Source of the DNA: Bacteroidales bacterium
Lineage (GTDB): Bacteria > Bacteroidota > Bacteroidia > Bacteroidales > SM23-62
DNA: 20,258 nt
Reading direction: 5' to 3'
NCBI GenBank assembly: GCA_016783865.1
Contig: JADHVS010000061.1
Location: 1-20,258 of the forward strand
The position numbers and the translations under genes were made by a program. This document shows positions 7,790-15,700 of the stretch, piece after piece; the stretch's first letter is position 1; every line of letters begins with the position of its first letter. A model generated the notes under the pieces. It had not been told where the DNA came from and did not search any database. It saw only the letters and a program-made list of their open reading frames with translations.

Positions 7790-8103
7790 AAAGAGTTGCT
7801 TTTAAAATGAAATTATTTCCAGGAAAGAAAGATGACTATATCAAGAGACACGATGAAATCTGGCCGGAATTAAAACAGTTACTTAAGGATAACGGGATTT
7901 CTGATTACACCATTTTCCTGGATGAAGAAACAAATATTCTATTCGCTGTTCAAAAGGTGGATGAAAATTCTGGTAGCTCACAGGATCTTGGAAACAATCC
8001 GATTGTAAAGAAATGGTGGGCTCAGAACATTGATATCATGGAAACCAATCCGGATAATTCCCCAGTAAGCATGCCGTTAACTGAAGTTTTTTATATGGAA
8101 TAA
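7786..8103 (+). CDS. rhaM: L-rhamnose mutarotase
   Basis: A cytosolic protein of 105 residues, the normal family length, without a signal peptide. It interconverts the alpha and beta anomers of L-rhamnose so that rhamnose isomerase receives the right form. Active-site residues established in E. coli RhaM are all in place: Tyr18, His22 in RHDEIWPEL, and the Trp pair at 77-78 in VKKWW. The C-terminal NPDNSPVSMPLTEVFYME is close to the enterobacterial sequence as I remember it. Its ATG overlaps the TGA of the upstream hydrolase gene. No other rhamnose gene (isomerase, kinase, aldolase, transporter) is in the window, so catabolism must continue elsewhere. Some family members prefer other deoxysugars such as L-fucose, so exact specificity is less sure than the family. 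Confidence 0.9.
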   Translation: MKRVAFKMKLFPGKKDDYIKRHDEIWPELKQLLKDNGISDYTIFLDEETNILFAVQKVDENSGSSQDLGNNPIVKKWWAQNIDIMETNPDNSPVSMPLTEVFYME

Positions 8104-8153
8104 TGGATGGCAGGTGATTTATATTCCAAAACGAACTTTTAAAAAGAATCAGG

Positions 8154-9233
8154 ATGAACTCCAGAGAAAGAGTATTTGCTGCGATAGATCACAAGGAGCC
8201 CGACAGGCCTCCCATGTATGTCACCCTGACGCCCCAGGTGGCAAAGGCATTATCAGAGCATGCAGGTTTGCCCTATGAACCACCGGTGGATTCACTGCTT
8301 TCAACAAGGATCTCCCATATGGATTTACTGACCTGGCTCGGAAATGATTGTGTGGGCGTTGCTGCCTGCCCTCCTGATAATAAACCCACCACAACAGATG
8401 AGAACGGTATCATTACCAACGAATGGGGCATGAAGTTTAAGTCCGCCGGACTCTATAACGAATTTTACGAATACCCGCTTAAGGGTGCACAAACGGTTGA
8501 AGATATTGATCAATATCCGTTTTTCGATCCATTTGCAGAAGGCAGATTCAGGAAGGCAGAAACGGCTATCAAAAAGTACAGCGAAAAATATGCAATCTTT
8601 GGCGACCTGGAAACGGCCATTTTTGAAACATCATGGTACCTGGTAGGTCTTGAAAAATTCCTGATGGACCTGGTGATCAAGACCCCTTACATGGACCGGC
8701 TTCTCGATAAAGTCATGGAAATCAACCTGGAAACAGGAAAGCAGCTGATTAATATGGGTGCTGAAGTTTTGTGGGCCGGGGATGATTTTGGCTCCCAACA
8801 TGGAATGATCATGGATCCTGATCTCTGGAGAAGGGTATTCAAACCCAGGATCAGGAAAATGTTTGAGGAATTTCGCAAAACTAATCCCGGTATAAAGATT
8901 GCCTGGCACAGTTGCGGATCCATCCCGGAAATAATTCCTGATTTTATTGAAATCGGTCTGGATATCCTGAATCCGGTTCAACCACAGGCAAGAGGTATGG
9001 AGCCGGCTTACCTGAAAAATGAATATGGAAAAGACCTGGTCTTTTTCGGAGGGATTGATGTGCAGGGATTATTACCTTATGAAACACCGGAAAAGATAAA
9101 GGATGAAGTGAAGAGGATCTGTGAGATACTGGGTAAAGATGGAGGATATATCCTTGCACCTGCACATAATATTCAACCTGACACACCTGTGGAAAATATA
9201 TTGGCTATGTTTGAGGCTGTTAAGTCAATTTAA
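8154..9233 (+). CDS. URO-D superfamily protein, MtaA/CmuA methyltransferase-like, not HemE
   Basis: A 359-residue cytosolic protein. It starts MNSRERVFAAIDHKEPDRPP, the N-terminal signature of the uroporphyrinogen decarboxylase superfamily branch that includes MtaA, MtbA and CmuA. Those proteins are zinc-dependent and move methyl groups between a corrinoid protein and a thiol. Candidate metal ligands here are His252 and Cys254 in AWHSCGSI. The third Cys of classical MtaA is not seen; ILAPAHNIQPD puts a His at 338 in the corresponding region. The HemE hallmark near the N-terminus (the MRQAGRY segment) is missing, so haem synthesis is unlikely. It lies 50 bp after rhaM and 64 bp before a 3-keto-disaccharide hydrolase-family gene, inside a glycan operon. 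No corrinoid protein is encoded nearby. Demethylation of O-methyl sugars is a hypothesis only. Confidence 0.75.
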   Translation: MNSRERVFAAIDHKEPDRPPMYVTLTPQVAKALSEHAGLPYEPPVDSLLSTRISHMDLLTWLGNDCVGVAACPPDNKPTTTDENGIITNEWGMKFKSAGLYNEFYEYPLKGAQTVEDIDQYPFFDPFAEGRFRKAETAIKKYSEKYAIFGDLETAIFETSWYLVGLEKFLMDLVIKTPYMDRLLDKVMEINLETGKQLINMGAEVLWAGDDFGSQHGMIMDPDLWRRVFKPRIRKMFEEFRKTNPGIKIAWHSCGSIPEIIPDFIEIGLDILNPVQPQARGMEPAYLKNEYGKDLVFFGGIDVQGLLPYETPEKIKDEVKRICEILGKDGGYILAPAHNIQPDTPVENILAMFEAVKSI

Positions 9234-9247
9234 ATCTTGTTAAATAG

Positions 9248-9284
9248 TTATGATATGAGTAAATTGTAACATCATAAATCATAA
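9248..9284 (+). repeat. AT-rich inverted and direct heptamer repeat before the DUF1080 gene
   Basis: TTATGAT (9248-9254) is complementary to two adjacent ATCATAA copies (9271-9277 and 9278-9284); a third imperfect copy (ACCATAA) follows. It lies in the 64-bp gap between the URO-D-like gene and the next ATG at 9298. It can form an alternative weak 7-bp hairpin. It again uses a 7-bp period, like the arrays at 3065 and 15673. Confidence 0.4.
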
Positions 9285-9297
9285 AACCATAAAACGA

Positions 9298-10329
9298 ATG
9301 AAAACGATAAAACTCTCTGCTATAGCATTATTACTGGTATTATTTTGTCAGACTTCTTTTATAAGTGCTCAGAATCAATCAGTTGAGCCTTTCCTTGGCA
9401 GTTGGGCTTTAACTCTCGATTATGAGAGCAACTCAGCCGGCTGGTGTGAGATCCGCCTGGATGAGGGATATCTTGATGCAGATGTATTGTGGCGCTGGGG
9501 TAGTGTATACGGTGCGGACTTTGTCTTCATCCAGGACGATCAACTGTTTATGACCAGTGGGAGCAGATTGGTCAGGAAAAAGGACAAAGATGGAAATCCT
9601 TTAAAGACACACCAGTATATTTCATGGATTAATGCCCGTGTTAAAGAAGATGGAAGCCTGGCCGGAACAGCTTTCTTTCCAAACCAGGATGGTATTGGAG
9701 TTGAATCTGTAGGATTCACCGGGGAAAAAATCCCGGCACAATCAACCCGTCCCGATCTGTCAAAAGTTACATATGGGAAACCGGAGAAATTATTTAACGG
9801 AAAGGATCTTACCGGGTGGGAACTGTTAGAAAAAGGTTCGGTCAACGGATGGAAAGCGGTTGACGGTGTATTGGTAAATGATCCGGTACAGAAAGAAGGT
9901 GAACATGTTTCTTATGGAAACCTGCGGACAACTAAAACTTTTAAAGATTTCAATATTAAGGTTGAGGTCAATGTACCCAAAGGGAGTAACAGCGGTATCT
10001 ACATGCGCGGGATTTATGAAGTACAGGTGATGGACAGCTATGGCGAAAAACTCAACCCACATAATATGGGCGCACTATACAGCCGGATTACTCCATCGGT
10101 TGCAGCAGAGAAACCTGCCGGCGAATGGCAGGCAATGGATATCACTTTGTGTAAGAGGCACCTGACTGTCATTTTAAATGGTAAAAAAATCATTGATAAT
10201 GAACCGGTTAAGGGTGTAACCGGAGGTGCTATGACCTCAGATGAATTCAATCCGGGCCCCATATACTTGCAAGGGGATCACGGTAAAATCAGTTACAGGA
10301 ATATTGTGCTGACTCCTATAGTCGAATAG
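9298..10329 (+). CDS. Exported 3-keto-disaccharide hydrolase-family protein (DUF1080) with N-terminal beta-barrel-like domain
   Basis: A 343-residue protein with a signal peptide (residues 1-24, cut near ISAQ). Residues about 29-155 form a beta-rich domain of lipocalin-like appearance (FLGSWALTLDYES through GIGVESVGFTGEK). Residues about 162-343 are a PF06439 domain: PEKLFNGKDLTGWELL, the NSGIYMRGIYEVQVMDSYG core strands, LYSRITPS, and the closing GPIYLQGDHGKISYRNI. Members of PF06439 have a concanavalin-like sandwich, and characterised ones cleave glycosides previously oxidised at C3. The oxidoreductase that would make such 3-keto substrates (GFO/IDH/MocA type) is not in this window. Operon position between the URO-D-like gene and the GH38 gene supports a role in sugar breakdown. 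A second member of the family with a different layout lies at 15701-16480. Confidence 0.85.
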   Translation: MKTIKLSAIALLLVLFCQTSFISAQNQSVEPFLGSWALTLDYESNSAGWCEIRLDEGYLDADVLWRWGSVYGADFVFIQDDQLFMTSGSRLVRKKDKDGNPLKTHQYISWINARVKEDGSLAGTAFFPNQDGIGVESVGFTGEKIPAQSTRPDLSKVTYGKPEKLFNGKDLTGWELLEKGSVNGWKAVDGVLVNDPVQKEGEHVSYGNLRTTKTFKDFNIKVEVNVPKGSNSGIYMRGIYEVQVMDSYGEKLNPHNMGALYSRITPSVAAEKPAGEWQAMDITLCKRHLTVILNGKKIIDNEPVKGVTGGAMTSDEFNPGPIYLQGDHGKISYRNIVLTPIVE

Positions 10330-10428
10330 GCATTTTTGATATTTTCCCCGGGGATGGACCGGAACGCTACCCGGCATTCATTCCTGCCATATATTTCTGC
10401 AGTCTAACCGTCTGTTAATACTTGTGCT

Positions 10429-13400
10429 ATGGTCAAAAAATGGATTTTCACTCCCCGGTATTACCTTTTACTTCTTACTTTTTTTACCGGTTTTACGGGA
10501 TGTGTTGACCGGGTTGATCCCGAAGCTCCTGGTGAGCATCCTGTAGCAGTATTCCATCCACTCGATCGCATCATCTTTCAGATTGATTTTGCTGACAGGA
10601 TATCAGGTATTTCACCGGAGTACAGAGATCAGTGGTCCCCGCTTCCTGAACAAGCCCACCAGTTGCTATACAATTATGTGGATAGCCTGGATCAGGAAAA
10701 GATTCTGGCGGCCATTGAGGAAGCTGATGTTGAGCTTTCAAATATCAGAATTTACCAGGATTTTATTGAAAATGGAACCTGGTCACCAGAACCGCATTCA
10801 TTCAAAGATTTCGAATCAATAATCACACAGTTGAACGAGATGATCCGGTGGTCGGGACAAGGCCGGAAGAATTTACTGAACGCCAAAGGAATTGTTTATG
10901 ATGCAATGGCGGACAAAGATGATTCACTTCTTATAGATCTCGTCGGTAGTGTTGAAAAAATTCTTGAACCGATAGGCCCCCTGGCCAAAACTTTTACCGT
11001 TCATTGTGTTGGCCATTCCCATATAGATATGAACTGGCTATGGCCATGGGAAGAGACGGTTAATATTACCAATGAGACTTTTACTACTATGCTTAATCTG
11101 ATGGAGGAGTTCCCGGAATTTCATTTTACTCAAAGCCAGGCCAGTGTTTATGAAATAATCCGCGAAAACAATCCTGAAATGTTGGAGGAAATCAAGAAAC
11201 GTGTTCAGGAGGGCAGATGGGAAGTGGCTGCCAGTCAATGGGTGGAAGGGGATAAAAACATGGCCTCGGGAGAAAGCCTCGCGAGGCACCTGTTGTATAC
11301 CAGGAGATATTTAAAAGAGCAATTAGGCCTTAATCCGGAAGATGTAAGGATCGACTGGGAGCCCGATGCCTTTGGACATTCATTGATGTTGCCTGCAATA
11401 CTTAGCAGGGGTGGCGTTGAGCATTATTACTGTGGCCGGGCCGGAGTGGACGCAAACCACAAATCTGAATACTGGTGGAAAGGGTTCAGCATAGACCGTC
11501 CTTCTGTTTTCTGGTGGAAATCGCCGGATGGATCGAGGATCCTTGTTAACTTGGAAAAGGAGAGCTGGTACAATGAAACCATCGATATTCAAAGAGCCGT
11601 CAATGCGATTCAACTTTTTAATGAATCAGGATTAAAAGATATCATGGCGGTCTATGGTGTAGGGGACCATGGTGGTGGTCCCACAAGGACTGATATCCTG
11701 AAATGCCTTGAGATGAACACATGGCCGGTCTTTCCTGAGTTCGTGATGACAACAACCGAAAAATATTTCGATGTCATTAAAAATTGCGGGATTGAATTTC
11801 CGGAGGTAAATGTTGAACTAAATCCGGAATTTACCGGATGCCTGACCTCTCAGAGCCAGATTAAAAAATTTAACCGCTATGGAGAAAATAAACTCTATGA
11901 TGCCGAATATGCTGCCATATTAGCCTCACAATTATTGGGAAAACCCTATCCCACAGATCGTCTGCGTCATGGATGGATCAATATACTATTCAGCCAGTTT
12001 CATGATATTCTGCCTGGTTCCAATGTCCCCTTGTCTGTCGATTATCAATCCGGCCTGGCTCAGGAAACATTCGGGATTGCCAGTATGGTTCAATCCATTT
12101 CCTTCAGATCAATTACTGATGCGACTGACACTGAAGATGCTTTTGGTCAATTGATTTCAAAAGATAAAGGAATTGATGATTGGGCATATGGCGCTGGTGC
12201 CGGGCATGAAGCTACAACGGGTGAGATTTCAAACGTAGGATATTCGAGGAACAGGGCGAATTGTGCTGTCTTGTTTAACCCGCTACCCCGGGCCAGGAAC
12301 AATGTTGTGAAAGTTACCCTTTGGGATTTTTCTCCGGATTTTTCCCTGGAGAAACAGGGTAACATCATTGTCACAGGTGCTGATGGAAGCACCCATCCCG
12401 TTCAGGTTTTATCGGATCAGGGATCTTTCTGGGCACATCGTTTTATCGAAGTGGCCATCCCGGCAACAATTCCCTCATTCGGATATAATTCCTACATGTT
12501 CAGTGCAGGAGATCCTGAAATTATTTCAAATGGTGCCCGGGTAGAGATGTACGACAATTCTTCTTATTGTCTTGAAAATGAGCTTATCTCAGCGACTATT
12601 GACCCGGAGACTGGTGGGATCTCAAAATTGATTGTTAAAAGTACAGGAACAGATTATGCCAGTCCGTCTGATCCACTTGCCACTCTGGAATATATCATTG
12701 AAGATGGAGGGAATGCCTGGACCATTGCTGACGCAAAAGAGAAGAATTTCCCGTTGCGTGCAACCTCGGTTTCAAAAGGATTTGACGGACCTTACTGGGC
12801 CTCTGTTAATGTTACAGCGCCGGTTGATGATTCAGAGGTATTGATAACTTACAGGCTGGCGTATAATAGTCCAATAATTGAAATTGACATTGAACTTGAT
12901 TGGAAGGAGATTGGTTCTCAGGAAAGGGGCACACCTAATCTGCGGATGGTGTTTCCGCTACCTTTTATTGAGGCTAATGCCACCTATGAAATTCCGTATG
13001 GGTCGCTGAAAAGATCTGAGAATATGGGTGAAGAAGTCCCTGCGTTGAGATGGGCCAATGTCGACGGAAAACATATGCTTAACCAGGGACCGGCAGGAAT
13101 GCTTTTGCTGAATGATTGTAAATATGGTCACTCCCTGGATGGCTCCACCCTTAAGGTTACATTGATCAGATCCACATTTTACCCTGATCCTTATCCTGAA
13201 ATGGGTACACATCAGGTGAGACTGGCATTGATCCCTCATGGCCAGGAGATCGGGGAACCGGATTATGTTAAGCTGGCTTCCGATTTCAGTCATTCTGTCA
13301 AGGTTATCAATACCGATGTTCATCCTGGTGAACTTCCGGCTGTCACAGGGGATTTCATTCAAATTGAACCCGAAAATATTGTCCTGACTTCAGTTAAGCA

Positions 13401-13626
13401 AGCTGAAGATGGTGATGGTATTATATTGCGATTAATTGAAACAGCCGGAAAGAATAGTGCTGCGAAAGTAAAGCTTAGTCCGGATTTGTTTGGCAAGCTC
13501 AAAGCAGCTCAGGAGGTTGATTTGATTGAAAGACCAACCGGGAAGGTCCATATTGATGCCAATAATAATTCCATCGGGGTGGATGTGATGGCACATGGCA
13601 TAACGACGATCAAAATATTGCATTAG
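10429..13626 (+). CDS. GH38 alpha-mannosidase lipoprotein
   Basis: A 1065-residue protein with an N-terminal hydrophobic segment ending GFTGC, so probably a lipoprotein anchored at Cys25. GH38 enzymes are retaining, zinc-dependent alpha-mannosidases. The site is complete: zinc ligands His198 and Asp200 in VGHSHIDMNWLW, catalytic nucleophile Asp313 in DWEPDAFGHS (also a zinc ligand in GH38), and zinc ligand His525 in FHDILPGSN. The catalytic barrel is about 188-465, the three-helix middle domain about 470-560, and the C-terminal all-beta GH38 domain about 640-1060. Residues 30-185 are a family-variable N-terminal region. Length is normal for the family. It is preceded by 99 bp with no clear promoter and followed 45 bp later by the GH97 gene. 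The linkage preference (alpha-1,2, 1,3 or 1,6) cannot be read from the sequence. Confidence 0.9.
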   Translation: MVKKWIFTPRYYLLLLTFFTGFTGCVDRVDPEAPGEHPVAVFHPLDRIIFQIDFADRISGISPEYRDQWSPLPEQAHQLLYNYVDSLDQEKILAAIEEADVELSNIRIYQDFIENGTWSPEPHSFKDFESIITQLNEMIRWSGQGRKNLLNAKGIVYDAMADKDDSLLIDLVGSVEKILEPIGPLAKTFTVHCVGHSHIDMNWLWPWEETVNITNETFTTMLNLMEEFPEFHFTQSQASVYEIIRENNPEMLEEIKKRVQEGRWEVAASQWVEGDKNMASGESLARHLLYTRRYLKEQLGLNPEDVRIDWEPDAFGHSLMLPAILSRGGVEHYYCGRAGVDANHKSEYWWKGFSIDRPSVFWWKSPDGSRILVNLEKESWYNETIDIQRAVNAIQLFNESGLKDIMAVYGVGDHGGGPTRTDILKCLEMNTWPVFPEFVMTTTEKYFDVIKNCGIEFPEVNVELNPEFTGCLTSQSQIKKFNRYGENKLYDAEYAAILASQLLGKPYPTDRLRHGWINILFSQFHDILPGSNVPLSVDYQSGLAQETFGIASMVQSISFRSITDATDTEDAFGQLISKDKGIDDWAYGAGAGHEATTGEISNVGYSRNRANCAVLFNPLPRARNNVVKVTLWDFSPDFSLEKQGNIIVTGADGSTHPVQVLSDQGSFWAHRFIEVAIPATIPSFGYNSYMFSAGDPEIISNGARVEMYDNSSYCLENELISATIDPETGGISKLIVKSTGTDYASPSDPLATLEYIIEDGGNAWTIADAKEKNFPLRATSVSKGFDGPYWASVNVTAPVDDSEVLITYRLAYNSPIIEIDIELDWKEIGSQERGTPNLRMVFPLPFIEANATYEIPYGSLKRSENMGEEVPALRWANVDGKHMLNQGPAGMLLLNDCKYGHSLDGSTLKVTLIRSTFYPDPYPEMGTHQVRLALIPHGQEIGEPDYVKLASDFSHSVKVINTDVHPGELPAVTGDFIQIEPENIVLTSVKQAEDGDGIILRLIETAGKNSAAKVKLSPDLFGKLKAAQEVDLIERPTGKVHIDANNNSIGVDVMAHGITTIKILH

Positions 13627-13671
13627 AGACTTTAGAATTGGAAAAACTATAACAATAATAATTTGTTCATC

Positions 13672-15669
13672 ATGAAAACCTTTTTGCATCTGCTGTTCAT
13701 GTTTTTTCTTGTATTATTTTTTTCATCGTGTGATGAAAATGAATCATCCCTGAAATCGCCCTCCGGTGATCTTAATGTAGAATTTGAAGTTTCCGAGGAA
13801 GGATTGCTGTATAGTATAGAATTTAAGGGTGAAGATATTATTGATGACTCACCGCTTGGCCTGGAGTTTAATAACATGGATCCTCTTACCGGGTTAGGTA
13901 TTCTTGAGGCCTCAGTTAAGGAAATAGATGAATCCTGGGAAAGGGTATGGGGGAAAAGCAAGAGTGTAAGAAACCATTGTAATGAGATGTTTGTATCGCT
14001 TCAGGAGAAAGAGGGACAAATGCGCAAACTTAATATTATTTTCAGGGCTTATGATGATGGTGTGGCATTCAGGTACCAGATCCCGGAACAGGAAAAAATA
14101 ACAGATTTTGAACTGGCTTCTGATCAGACGCAATTTGTTTTTGCAGAAGATCATACTGTATGGGCAACTAACTGGGGCACTTTTAAATTATCCCAGGAAA
14201 AGGAATTTAATGAAGTAAGGATCAGTGAGTTTAAACCAGAAGATATCATAGGTACTCCTTTATTGATTAAGGCAGGTGAATATACCTGGGTTGCCATACT
14301 GGAGGCGAACCTGACAGACTGGGCGGGGATGTGCTTGGGCGGAGGGACAGACCCAAATTCTGTGAGGGCAAAATTGTCTCCTTATCCTGATGATGAGAAT
14401 GTGGTTGTAAAATCCACTGCGCCAAGGTATTCGCCATGGCGGGTAGTTATGATTGCCGATCATCCCGGCAGGTTCATTGAATCCGATATCATCCATAACC
14501 TGAATGAACCCTGCGCACTCGATGATGTGTCGTGGATCGAGCCCGGAAAATGTGCATGGGACTGGTGGTGGAGCGACGGTTATGCACCGGATATGGGCAG
14601 GAAGCTTTGGGCCGATACCGATGCAGAGATATACTTCGTCGATTTTGCCTCAGAGATGGGTTGGGAATACCAGCTGGTCGACTGGAACTGGTATGGCCCA
14701 CCTTTTACTGACGGGGGATTAACTACATCAAATCCTGATGTAGACATTACAAAATATACACCTACCTGTGTGGTCCCTGAGATTGCCATGCATGCCAAGG
14801 CAAAAGGTGTGAAGACCATCGTTTGGCTGGAGTGGCATCACGCTAATAATCAAATGGATGAGGCATTTCCACTTTATGAAGATTGGGGAATTGAAGGGGT
14901 GAAGATTGATTTCATGGACCGGAATGACCAGGAAATGGTTAACTTTTACCACAGGGCGATAAAGAAAGCTGCTGAACATCATCTGGTTGTTGATTTTCAC
15001 GGCGCCTATATGCCCACCGGTATTGATCGTACATATCCCAATTTTATTACCAGGGAAGGAGTACTGGGAAATGAATATAACAAATGGAGCGACCGGATCA
15101 CACCGGATCACTGCCTGACCATACCTTTTACAAGGATGCTTGGAGGACAAATGGATTTTACACCCGGCGGCTTTGTCCATGGAACCAGGGAGACTTTCAA
15201 AGTAGCAGAACAGGAAGGATTACCCTACACCATGGTCAGGGGTACCCGTTGTTTCCAGCTTGCTATGTTTGTTGTATATGAGAGCGCCCTGCAAGTGATT
15301 TGCGATGCGCCGTATAACTACCGGAACAGCCCGGCTGGATTGGATTTTATCAACATGGTTCCCACCTCTTGGGACGAAACCCGGGTTCTCAATGGTGAAG
15401 TAGGTGACTACATCACCATCGCCAGGAGATCGGGTGATGAATGGTATATAGGATGCATGACCGACTGGACACCGCGTGAATTGGAAATTCCACTTGATTT
15501 TCTTGGCGAGGGCAGGTACACAGCAACAGTCTGGTCCGATGCCCCCGATGCAGACCAGCATCCTGAGAAACTTATTAAAAATGAAAATGGAGTAACGGGC
15601 GAGTCTTCTCTGAATGTATCTCTCGCTCCGGCAGGTGGCACAGTTATCCATTTATTACCAATCAAATAG
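13672..15669 (+). CDS. GH97 alpha-glycosidase lipoprotein, retaining-type active site
   Basis: A protein of 665 residues when started at the ATG at 13672; an upstream in-frame TTG gives only three extra residues. MKTFLHLLFMFFLVLFFSSC ends in a lipobox with Cys20. The GH97 layout is clear: N-terminal super-sandwich (about 25-275), (beta/alpha)8 barrel (about 280-560), C-terminal beta domain. Motifs include CAWDWWWSDGYAP, QLVDWNWYG, WLEWHHANNQMDE and FITREGVLGNEYNKWS. Asp413 in GVKIDFMDR sits where retaining members such as the Bacteroides enzyme BtGH97b have their nucleophile; SusB-type inverting members lack it. Glu468 in GNEY is the matching acid/base candidate. Known GH97 activities are alpha-glucosidase and alpha-galactosidase; the retaining pattern leans towards the latter. 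Last gene of the operon, convergent with the next gene over a 31-bp gap. Confidence 0.9.
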   Translation: MKTFLHLLFMFFLVLFFSSCDENESSLKSPSGDLNVEFEVSEEGLLYSIEFKGEDIIDDSPLGLEFNNMDPLTGLGILEASVKEIDESWERVWGKSKSVRNHCNEMFVSLQEKEGQMRKLNIIFRAYDDGVAFRYQIPEQEKITDFELASDQTQFVFAEDHTVWATNWGTFKLSQEKEFNEVRISEFKPEDIIGTPLLIKAGEYTWVAILEANLTDWAGMCLGGGTDPNSVRAKLSPYPDDENVVVKSTAPRYSPWRVVMIADHPGRFIESDIIHNLNEPCALDDVSWIEPGKCAWDWWWSDGYAPDMGRKLWADTDAEIYFVDFASEMGWEYQLVDWNWYGPPFTDGGLTTSNPDVDITKYTPTCVVPEIAMHAKAKGVKTIVWLEWHHANNQMDEAFPLYEDWGIEGVKIDFMDRNDQEMVNFYHRAIKKAAEHHLVVDFHGAYMPTGIDRTYPNFITREGVLGNEYNKWSDRITPDHCLTIPFTRMLGGQMDFTPGGFVHGTRETFKVAEQEGLPYTMVRGTRCFQLAMFVVYESALQVICDAPYNYRNSPAGLDFINMVPTSWDETRVLNGEVGDYITIARRSGDEWYIGCMTDWTPRELEIPLDFLGEGRYTATVWSDAPDADQHPEKLIKNENGVTGESSLNVSLAPAGGTVIHLLPIK

Positions 15670-15672
15670 AAT

Positions 15673-15700
15673 CCTGCAACCTGCAACCTGCAACCTGCAA
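15673..15700. repeat. Four perfect CCTGCAA heptamers between convergent genes
   Basis: Four exact head-to-tail copies of CCTGCAA fill nearly all of the 31-bp gap between the GH97 stop (15669) and the stop of the convergent DUF1080 gene (15701). The same unit occurs in 1.7 copies at 1313-1326. Each unit contains the self-complementary TGCA. No ordinary stem-loop with a T-tract is present here, so this array occupies the place where a bidirectional terminator would be expected. Confidence 0.8.

Noticed and set aside
8154..9233. HemE (uroporphyrinogen decarboxylase in haem synthesis)
   Set aside because: The protein belongs to the superfamily but lacks the HemE N-terminal hallmark and has the HxC metal motif of the methyltransferase branch; the context is sugar breakdown.
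10345..10354. Palindrome TCCCCGGGGA after the DUF1080 gene as terminator or operator
   Set aside because: No T-tract follows, there is no loop room for a stem, and the next gene is likely in the same operon; a 10-bp palindrome alone is weak evidence.
5216..15669. Classical polysaccharide utilisation locus (PUL)
   Set aside because: No SusC/SusD pair, so the formal definition is not met in this window; described as a glycan operon instead.
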